From: an uncultured Bacteroides sp. | Lineage (GTDB): Bacteria > Bacteroidota > Bacteroidia > Bacteroidales > Bacteroidaceae | DNA: 38,180 nt | Assembly: GCF_937912035.1 (NCBI RefSeq) | Contig: NZ_CALDPF010000003.1 | Coordinates: 1 to 38,180, forward strand | Direction of reading: 5' to 3' | Part shown: one piece after another, positions 33,027 to 38,180 of the stretch | Layout: each line of letters starts with the position of its first letter | Numbering within the stretch: the first letter of the stretch is position 1 | Notes under the pieces: generated by a model | Told to the model about the DNA's origin: nothing | Databases searched by the model: none | Seen by the model: only the letters and a program-made list of their open reading frames with translations | Position numbers and translations under genes: made by a program

Positions 33027-34910
33027 TTAAAACTTGTAATTTTCTTCTATATAGTTTATAAATGCCTGATTTACCAGTTTCACTCCGCCGGGAGTAGGGT
33101 AGTCTCCGCTGAAGTACCAGTCACCTGTGTGGTCAGGACATGCCTCGTGAAGTCCTTCAAGTGTCTGATATACTATCTCAACTTTAGCCTGTGTGCCGGC
33201 AGGTGTCAGCAGTTCCACCATTTTGGCTGATATTTCTTCGTCTGTGAACGGTGCATATATTTCTTTCACGTAGTTCACCATCTCTTCTTTAGGCAATCCT
33301 AATTGTGCTTTAGATTTGCTGTATGCATTTATTATAATGTCCTGCATACCTTTTTCTTCAAGCAGTGCTATGGCAGCCTTGAAAGCAATGAACTGCTCCA
33401 TGCTTGCCATGTCTATACCGTAATAGTCCGGATAGCGCACCTGTGGCGATGATGATACTATTACTATCTTTTTCGGGTGCAGACGGTCGAGTATGCTTAT
33501 GATACTTTGTTTCAGTGTTGTACCACGAACTATACTGTCGTCTATTATCACCAGATTATCTGCGTATGGCACTAGGCTTCCGTATGTAATATCATATACG
33601 TGTGCTGCCAGATCATTGCGGGTATTTCCTTCGGCGATGAACGTACGCAGCTTTATATCCTTAATTGCGACTTTTTCACTTCGGATACGCTGTGAAAGAA
33701 TCTGTTCAAGCTCGCTGTGGCTCGGTTTATGCCCCAAGGCCTCTATACGTTGTACCTTCAGCTCATTCAGATAGTTGTCGAAACCTTCCAACATTCCGTA
33801 GAAAGCCACTTCGGCTGTGTTAGGGATGAAAGAGAATACCGTGTGTATAACGTCGTTGTCTATAGCTTTAAGTATAGGCTTGACCAGTTTCTCTCCAAGC
33901 ATTTTTCTTTCGCGGTATATATCCATGTCGCTACCGCGGCTGAAGTATATACGTTCGAAAGAACAAGCCTTTTTCACTTTAGGCTCGTTTATCTGAGCCA
34001 GACGCATCTGTCCTTTTTTGCTTATCGTTATTGCCTGGCCAGGCTGAAGTTCGTTTATACTGTCGGCAGGAACATTCAGTGTTGTCTGTATCACAGGACG
34101 TTCTGAAGCCAGTACGAATATTTCATCGTCCATATACCAGAATGCAGGACGTATTCCCCACGGGTCGCGCACGGCAAAGCTTTCGCCGCTACCGGTCAGT
34201 CCGCATATCACGTAACCGCCGTCCCATGCCGGACTTGATGTCTTCAAAACGTTTGTCAGGTCTATTCTGTCTTCTATGGCATGAGTGATGTCCATACCTT
34301 CCAGACCTTCGCCTTTGCATTCTGTGTATAGCCTTTCCACTTCGCGGTCAAGGCGGTGTCCTACCTGTTCAAGCATTATATATGTGTCGGCATATTTGCG
34401 TGGGTGCTGTCCGTCGGCAGTGATTGACGCAAATATTTCATCAACATTTGTAAGGTTGAAATTTCCGCATAATGCAAGATTTTTTGCACGCCAGTTGTTG
34501 CGGCGGAGGAACGGGTGTACATACGATATTCCGCTTTTACCTGTCGTAGAATATCTCAAGTGTCCCATATACAGTTCGCCTGCAAAAGGAAGACACTTTT
34601 CTGCATATTTGGCATCACGCATCTGCTCAGGTGTCAGATCCTTGAAATAGCTGTGTACAGTTCCGAATATCTCGGTTATGGCTCCTGCGCCAAGTCCTCT
34701 TTCGCGGAACATGTATTCTTCTCCAGGTGCAGCCTGAAGTTTCACGCAAGCCAGTCCGGCAGCTTCCTGTCCACGGTTGTGCTGTTTTTCCATCAGAAGG
34801 TACAGCTTATTAAGTCCGTACATCCATGTACCATATTTCTGCTGGTAGTGTTCCAGTGGTTTCATCAGGCGTATCATAGCCACTCCACATTCATGCTTTA
34901 GTTGTTCCAT
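33027..34910 (-). CDS. purF: Long PurF-type amidophosphoribosyltransferase
   Basis: A 627-residue protein joining an N-terminal nucleophile glutaminase domain to a phosphoribosyltransferase (PRT) domain. It would make phosphoribosylamine from PRPP and glutamine, the first step of purine synthesis. The catalytic cysteine is Cys8 (HECGVAMIRL), so a seven-residue propeptide must be removed, as in the Bacillus-type PurF. QHNRGQEAAGLA near residue 43 and HLRYSTTGKSG near 117 belong to the glutaminase. The PRPP loop is VIIDDSIVRGTT at about 454-465. At 627 residues it is clearly longer than usual PurF (about 470-510), and the C-terminal ~100 residues are not recognised. Its operon with carAB is unusual for a purine enzyme, so it may be a paralogue with a modified role. 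Confidence 0.85.
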   Translation of the reverse strand: MEQLKHECGVAMIRLMKPLEHYQQKYGTWMYGLNKLYLLMEKQHNRGQEAAGLACVKLQAAPGEEYMFRERGLGAGAITEIFGTVHSYFKDLTPEQMRDAKYAEKCLPFAGELYMGHLRYSTTGKSGISYVHPFLRRNNWRAKNLALCGNFNLTNVDEIFASITADGQHPRKYADTYIMLEQVGHRLDREVERLYTECKGEGLEGMDITHAIEDRIDLTNVLKTSSPAWDGGYVICGLTGSGESFAVRDPWGIRPAFWYMDDEIFVLASERPVIQTTLNVPADSINELQPGQAITISKKGQMRLAQINEPKVKKACSFERIYFSRGSDMDIYRERKMLGEKLVKPILKAIDNDVIHTVFSFIPNTAEVAFYGMLEGFDNYLNELKVQRIEALGHKPSHSELEQILSQRIRSEKVAIKDIKLRTFIAEGNTRNDLAAHVYDITYGSLVPYADNLVIIDDSIVRGTTLKQSIISILDRLHPKKIVIVSSSPQVRYPDYYGIDMASMEQFIAFKAAIALLEEKGMQDIIINAYSKSKAQLGLPKEEMVNYVKEIYAPFTDEEISAKMVELLTPAGTQAKVEIVYQTLEGLHEACPDHTGDWYFSGDYPTPGGVKLVNQAFINYIEENYKF

Positions 34911-35183
34911 ACCTTAATTATCTATATTTGTATTGTTGTATATTGTATAATGCTGTTGGACGAAAAAAATCCCGGATATGCCGAAAAGCATTTCCGGGTA
35001 AATATGAATTTTTTGAAAAAGAAAAGTCAGTATTTTTGAAAAAGAAAATATAACATACGTATTTCTGTATGCTTCCGAAGTTCTACAATATAGAAAAACC
35101 GAATAAAATCTTTTCATCTTCTGGCTCTTAATAAAAATATATAATGTGTTATATTAAGTCTTTCTTATGTTATATTCGGGGTG
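34911..35183 (-). promoter_or_regulatory. Long purF-carAB leader with alternative pairing
   Basis: About 270 transcribed but apparently untranslated bases. They include AATATAACA twice near the 5' end (minus strand, 35168-35176 and 35147-35155) and one complementary TATGTTATATT at 35047-35057, a 16-base direct repeat at 35010-35025 and 35033-35048, and the intrinsic terminator at 34963-34998. A 67-codon open frame (34914-35117) runs through it but has no start-site support or recognisable protein. Confidence 0.6.
34963..34998 (-). terminator. Intrinsic terminator inside the purF-carAB leader
   Basis: On the minus strand CCCGGAAATGC (34988-34998) pairs with GCATATCCGGG (34971-34981), with one A-A mismatch, followed by ATTTTTTTC. 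It stands just 53 bases before the purF start codon and downstream of the likely promoter, so it looks like an attenuator rather than the end of another gene. Confidence 0.82.
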
Positions 35184-35191
35184 CAAAGATA
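35184..35191 (-). promoter_or_regulatory. -7 box of the purF-carAB operon
   Basis: TATCTTTG followed by C on the minus strand is a perfect TAnnTTTG box, with a start expected near 35178. A TTTG at -33 is missing. Confidence 0.55.
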
Positions 35192-35309
35192 AGTATTTTC
35201 AATGAAATATATGCATTCCGTTAATACATCTTTAGAAAAAAATATTCGTATTACTGTTTTATTATATGTGATAAATATAAGGAACTATGATAAAAAAAAT
35301 GGAAATACA

Positions 35310-35340
35310 TTTGTCAATAAAAAAATAAGAAGTAATTTTG
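35310..35340 (+). promoter_or_regulatory. tRNA-Thr promoter
   Basis: TTTG at 35310-35313 and TAATTTTG at 35333-35340 are 19 bases apart, an exact -33/-7 match. The tRNA begins 25 bases downstream of the -7 box. Confidence 0.82.
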
Positions 35341-35364
35341 AACCACAAAATAAGAACTTATCCC

Positions 35365-35437
35365 GCCGAAATAACTCAGTTGGTAGAGTAACTCATTCGT
35401 AATGAGTAAGTCGCGGGTTCGAGTCCCGCTTTCGGCT
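35365..35437 (+). tRNA. tRNA-Thr (anticodon CGT)
   Basis: A 73-base tRNA. Acceptor arms GCCGAAA and TTTCGGC pair perfectly; the D arm is ACTC-AGTTGGTA-GAGT; the anticodon arm ACTCA-TTCGTAA-TGAGT gives anticodon CGT; the T arm is GCGGG-TTCGAGT-CCCGC. The discriminator is T and CCA is not encoded. Confidence 0.97.
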
Positions 35438-35453
35438 CTTATTTTGACGGTTA

Positions 35454-35500
35454 CAAAACGCCCTGTCATTCGAATTCAAATGACAGGGCGTTTTGTTTAA
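35454..35500 (+). terminator. Terminator after tRNA-Thr
   Basis: A 17-bp perfect stem (35454-35470 with 35479-35495) with CGCCCTGTCATT as its GC-rich part, followed by TTTAA. It ends the tRNA transcript. Confidence 0.88.
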
Positions 35501-35564
35501 AATGACAGTTCATTTTTCTTCAAACGTATGAAAGGCTTATACTTTAGTTTATTTATATCTTCGT

Positions 35565-35597
35565 TTTGACACTATTTGAAGATTTTATTTATCTTTG
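35565..35597 (+). promoter_or_regulatory. rnz promoter
   Basis: TTTG at 35565-35568 and TATCTTTG at 35590-35597, 21 bases apart. The -7 box ends only five bases before the chosen rnz ATG, so the transcript may start at or next to the A of the start codon. Confidence 0.7.
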
Positions 35598-35602
35598 TCG
35601 GC

Positions 35603-36517
35603 ATGGAAAAATTTGAGCTTAACATATTGGGATGCGGTTCTGCATTGCCTACGATGAGGCATTCTGCCACTTCACAAGTCATCAACGTAAGAGAGAAGCT
35701 TTTTATGATAGACTGTGGAGAGGGAACACAGGTACAGCTGCGCAGATCCAGATTGAAATTTTCAAGACTTAACCATGTTTTCATATCACATCTGCATGGC
35801 GATCATTGCTTCGGACTTATAGGTATGATATCAACTTTCGGCATGATAGAAAGAACTGCCGATCTGCATATATATGCTCATCCTGATTTGCAGATATTGC
35901 TCAAACCTCAACTTGATTTTTTCTGTAAGGGATTACCCTTTGAGGTTATATTCCATGATATTGATCCTGCAGAACGGACTGTAATATACGATGACCGTTC
36001 GTTGACAGTAGAAACCATTCCTCTGAAACACAGAATGCCTACGTGTGGTTTCCTTTTCAAGGAAAAATCTCTACCTAATCATATTATAAGAGATATGATA
36101 GATTTCTATAAGGTGCCAGTGTATATGATTAACAGAATTAAGAACGGTGAGGATTTTGTGTGTGAGGATGGAACTGTGGTTCCTAACAGCAGGCTGACTG
36201 TACCTTCCGATCCTCCTAGGAGCTATGCTTACTGTTCTGATACGATGTTCTGTCCGAAAATAGTTGAGCAGATAAAAAACGTGGATTTACTGTTCCATGA
36301 AGCCACTTTTCTGGAAACTGAGAAGGCTAGGGCTAAGGTTACAATGCATTCAACGGCTAGGCAGGCGGCCGAGATTGCAAGGATGGCGGAAGTTAAGAAG
36401 CTGGTTATAGGCCATTTCTCGGCAAGATATGATGACGATGAATGCCTTTTGACTGAAGCGAAAGAAGTTTTTGCCGATACAATTTTGGCAAACGAGAATT
36501 TGAGTATAAATATTTGA
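35603..36517 (+). CDS. rnz: Ribonuclease Z
   Basis: RNase Z (304 residues) cuts the 3' trailer from tRNA precursors, needed here because the tRNAs in this window lack an encoded CCA. The metallo-beta-lactamase fold shows LGCGSALPTMRHSATSQ at residues 9-25, the zinc-binding HLHGDH at 63-68, and further ligands in YCSDT near 213 and in HSTARQAAEIA near 260, with GHFSARY near 280. I choose ATG 35603 (MEKFELNILG) because an upstream in-frame ATG (35576) lies ahead of the likely promoter and adds nine non-homologous residues. Length is normal for the short, bacterial type. The sigma-factor gene begins 23 bases downstream. Confidence 0.96.
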   Translation: MEKFELNILGCGSALPTMRHSATSQVINVREKLFMIDCGEGTQVQLRRSRLKFSRLNHVFISHLHGDHCFGLIGMISTFGMIERTADLHIYAHPDLQILLKPQLDFFCKGLPFEVIFHDIDPAERTVIYDDRSLTVETIPLKHRMPTCGFLFKEKSLPNHIIRDMIDFYKVPVYMINRIKNGEDFVCEDGTVVPNSRLTVPSDPPRSYAYCSDTMFCPKIVEQIKNVDLLFHEATFLETEKARAKVTMHSTARQAAEIARMAEVKKLVIGHFSARYDDDECLLTEAKEVFADTILANENLSINI

Positions 36518-36540
36518 ATATAATACAGCATATTGTTTTT

Positions 36541-37092
36541 ATGGTTAATAATAAAGAAGACGATATAAAAGAACGTTTGCATGATCTTGCTACTCGCCGT
36601 AAGGCGTTCGAAGATGTGGTAAGTGAGTTCAGCGAACAGCTGTATTGGCAGATAAGAAGAATGGTTGCTTCGCATGATGATGCAAATGACATCCTTCAGA
36701 ATACATTTATCAAGGCATGGACTAATATAGATTATTTCAGAGGAGAAGCCAAACTTTCCACATGGCTCTATAGGATAGCTTTGAATGAGTGTCTAGCTTT
36801 TCTCAACAGGCAGAGAGCTCAGGAAAATATTTCTATAGATGAGGCTGATTCCAATTTTATAAATATGCTTGAGGGGGACCCGTACTTTGATGGCGATGAA
36901 ACGCAGCTTTTGTTTCAGAAAGCCATACGTACACTTCCAGAGAAGCAAAGGATTATTTTCAATTTGAGATATTTTCAGGAAATGAAATATGAGGATATAT
37001 CTGAAATTGTTGGGACTACTGTAGGAGCTCTAAAAGCTTCATATCATCATGCTGTGAAGAAAATAGAAGAATATTTCAAACAGAACGATTAA
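36541..37092 (+). CDS. ECF-type RNA polymerase sigma factor
   Basis: A 183-residue extracytoplasmic-function sigma factor. Region 2 is at about residues 25-95, with DANDILQNTFIKAWTNIDYF and KLSTWLYRIALNECLAFLNR, the usual -10-binding segment. Region 4 starts at residue 132 (LPEKQRIIFNLRYFQEMKYEDISEI), with the helix-turn-helix VGTTVGALKASYHHAVKKI at the end. I start at ATG 36541; an in-frame TTG at 36514 overlaps the end of rnz. The next gene codes a single-pass membrane protein, a natural candidate for its anti-sigma partner. Confidence 0.93.
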   Translation: MVNNKEDDIKERLHDLATRRKAFEDVVSEFSEQLYWQIRRMVASHDDANDILQNTFIKAWTNIDYFRGEAKLSTWLYRIALNECLAFLNRQRAQENISIDEADSNFINMLEGDPYFDGDETQLLFQKAIRTLPEKQRIIFNLRYFQEMKYEDISEIVGTTVGALKASYHHAVKKIEEYFKQND

Positions 37093-37140
37093 ACCTTTTA
37101 CAGTATTTTTTATCTAACATAAAAGGAAGGAGATAATAAT

Positions 37141-37527
37141 ATGAAGGAAGATACCGAATTAAAAAACAGGATAGGGAAGAAAAATCCTTTCAAGGTGCCT
37201 GAAGGATACTTTGAAAATGTTGTTCCCGAAATAATGAAGCAACTTCCTGAAGCTGATGTTCAAGAAAATGCAGAAATAACTCTATGGGAAAGGGTCAAGC
37301 CATGGGTTTATATGGTGGCAATGTTCTGTGGACTTATGTTTGGCCTGCGTGTAATGATGTTGGACAAACCTGTAGGTAAAGATATTGATAAAGTAAATAT
37401 ATCAATGACAGATTCAGTACAAGGTATTCCTGATGAATATATTGACCCTATATTGGATCAGGCTATGATGGATGACTATACATTATATATGTATCTGACT
37501 GATGCAGATTTGGAAATATATAATTAA
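37141..37527 (+). CDS. Single-pass membrane protein, putative anti-sigma factor
   Basis: A 128-residue protein with a cytoplasmic N-terminal part (residues 1-54), one membrane helix at about 55-74 (WVYMVAMFCGLMFGLRVMML) and an acidic C-terminal part outside. The N-terminal motif NPFKVPEGYFENVVPEIM is common in small Bacteroidota proteins coded behind ECF sigma genes. No zinc-binding ZAS motif (His-x3-Cys-x2-Cys) is present. From position and layout it is probably the anti-sigma factor or an accessory regulator; that is inference. A Shine-Dalgarno-like GGAAGGAGA is at 37125-37133, unusual in this window. Confidence 0.6.
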   Translation: MKEDTELKNRIGKKNPFKVPEGYFENVVPEIMKQLPEADVQENAEITLWERVKPWVYMVAMFCGLMFGLRVMMLDKPVGKDIDKVNISMTDSVQGIPDEYIDPILDQAMMDDYTLYMYLTDADLEIYN

Positions 37528-37537
37528 CCCGATTGTT

Positions 37538-37978
37538 ATGAGCAGACTTATTATTATAATCACATTGTTTATGACTTGCTTGTCCATGCAGGCACAGGAT
37601 AAAAAAGAGTGTATGAGCAAGGAGCAGTTTCGTGAAAGACAAAAACAATATTTTGTAGAAAAAGCCGGTTTGACTCAGGATGAAGCTGCAAAATTTTTTC
37701 CATTGTACTTTGAACTGCAGGACAAGAAGTTTTCGTACAACAAAGAAATGTGGGATAAGATACGAAAAACAAAAGAAGCACAAAATATTACTGATGCAGA
37801 GTATTCCAGAATAACTGAAGATGTAATAAAGACTCGTCTTACTATTGACGAATTGGAGTTGGAGTATTTGCATAAGTATAAGAAAGTGTTAAGTCCAAAA
37901 AAGATTTATAATATCCAAAAGGCAGAAATGAAATTTAGTCGTGAATTATTGAAAGGTGCCGGGAAGCATAAGAAATAG
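37538..37978 (+). CDS. Small secreted CpxP/Spy-like protein
   Basis: A 146-residue protein with a signal peptide (residues 1-20, ending MQA). The mature part is helical and highly charged: QFRERQKQYFVEKAGLTQDEAAKFF near residues 30-55 resembles the LTxxQ-type repeats of the CpxP/Spy periplasmic chaperone group, followed by another helix (LDELELEYLHKYK-like) and a basic tail. ATG 37538 is chosen over the longer in-frame start, which overlaps the preceding gene. Ten bases separate it from the putative anti-sigma gene. It probably acts in the periplasm as a chaperone or stress sensor. Confidence 0.65.
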   Translation: MSRLIIIITLFMTCLSMQAQDKKECMSKEQFRERQKQYFVEKAGLTQDEAAKFFPLYFELQDKKFSYNKEMWDKIRKTKEAQNITDAEYSRITEDVIKTRLTIDELELEYLHKYKKVLSPKKIYNIQKAEMKFSRELLKGAGKHKK

Positions 37979-38061
37979 GGTTCAATAACTAGCGCTGTAT
38001 ACTGTCATAGGAGTAAAAAACAGGAAAAAAATAATTTTTCAAGAAAAAAACTTCAAAAAGT

Positions 38062-38092
38062 TTTGCATATTCAAAAAAAAGCGATACCTTTG
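38062..38092 (+). promoter_or_regulatory. tRNA-Ser promoter
   Basis: TTTG at 38062-38065 and TACCTTTG at 38085-38092 are 19 bases apart, an exact -33/-7 match. The -7 box sits inside an inverted repeat AAGCGAT (38079-38085) / ATCGCTT (38094-38100). Confidence 0.85.
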
Positions 38093-38131
38093 CATCGCTT
38101 TTGAGAAATAAAGCACTTCGAAAGAAGTTTT

Positions 38132-38180
38132 GGAGAGGTGGCAGAGTGGTCGATTGCGGCGGTCTTGAAAACCGTTGTAC
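38132..38180 (+). tRNA. tRNA-Ser (anticodon TGA), 5' part
   Basis: The 5' 49 bases of a tRNA cut by the window end. GGAGAGG opens the acceptor stem, the D-arm GGCAGAGTGGTCGATTGC is the long class II serine type, and the anticodon arm GCGGT-CTTGAAA-ACCGT gives anticodon TGA. The variable arm and 3' half are outside the window. Confidence 0.9.

Noticed and set aside
35010..35048. 16-base direct repeat TTTTTGAAAAAGAAAA in the purF leader as an independent element
   Set aside because: It is a simple A/T-run sequence prone to slippage; I mention it in the leader but do not treat it as a separate functional site.
34914..35117. 67-codon minus-strand frame in the purF leader (MKRFYSVFLYCRTSE...)
   Set aside because: It is AT-rich, runs through the terminator hairpin, has no family resemblance and no run of one regulatory amino acid codon. 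I keep it only as a weak leader-peptide possibility.

Overview
The window looks like chromosomal DNA of a member of the Bacteroidales, most likely Bacteroidaceae (a Bacteroides- or Phocaeicola-like gut commensal). The evidence is two SusC/SusD outer-membrane pairs, Bacteroidota-type -33/-7 promoters (TTTG, 19-21 nt, TAnnTTTG) in front of tRNA and housekeeping genes, few Shine-Dalgarno sites, an AT-rich base composition and several families typical of this order (DUF4488, DUF4250, tricorn-like S41 protease). The genus is inference; no marker was searched.

Layout. 1-530: 3' end of a 23S rRNA gene, the 5S gene and a strong terminator. 627-3740: five small co-oriented genes (GNAT acetyltransferase, membrane acyltransferase 3, SAM methyltransferase-like protein, PduO-type cobalamin adenosyltransferase, DUF2795). 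4281-8886: first SusC/SusD pair after a long AT-rich upstream region with a near-perfect direct repeat. 9006-9182 (minus): a DUF4250 mini-gene. 9345-13473: purB, a pseudouridine synthase with a long Asn/Gly/Arg/Gln-rich N-terminus, and asnS. 13645-14130: secreted DUF4488 protein. 14390-17429: rplM-rpsI and rpsB-tsf, with structured leaders and palindromic intergenic repeats. 17635-17707 (minus): tRNA-Lys. 17924-19267: MATE transporter. 19336-19716 (minus): FlK-like thioesterase. 19865-23116: secreted tricorn-like protease. 23214-24035 (minus): voltage-gated-type K+ channel. 24221-28608: second SusC/SusD pair. 28675-34910 (minus): long PurF-type amidotransferase, carA and carB, preceded by a leader carrying an intrinsic terminator. 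35365-35437: tRNA-Thr. 35603-36517: rnz. 36541-37978: ECF sigma factor, single-pass membrane protein and a small secreted CpxP/Spy-like protein. 38132-38180: start of a tRNA-Ser cut by the window edge.

How the genes work together. Most of the window is core metabolism and translation: purine (purB, PurF-type), pyrimidine/arginine (carAB), tRNA charging and processing (asnS, rnz, tRNAs) and ribosome synthesis (rplM, rpsI, rpsB, tsf). The accessory parts are the two nutrient-uptake pairs, neither with an adjacent glycan-degrading enzyme or regulator, and the probable envelope-stress module at 36541-37978. I see no CRISPR array, integrase, transposase or prophage. The most interesting points are mostly regulatory: a probable attenuator ahead of PurF-carAB, structured ribosomal-protein leaders, a possible leaderless rnz transcript and the disordered RNA-binding-like extension of the pseudouridine synthase. 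I do not see clear evidence of a wholly new multi-gene system.
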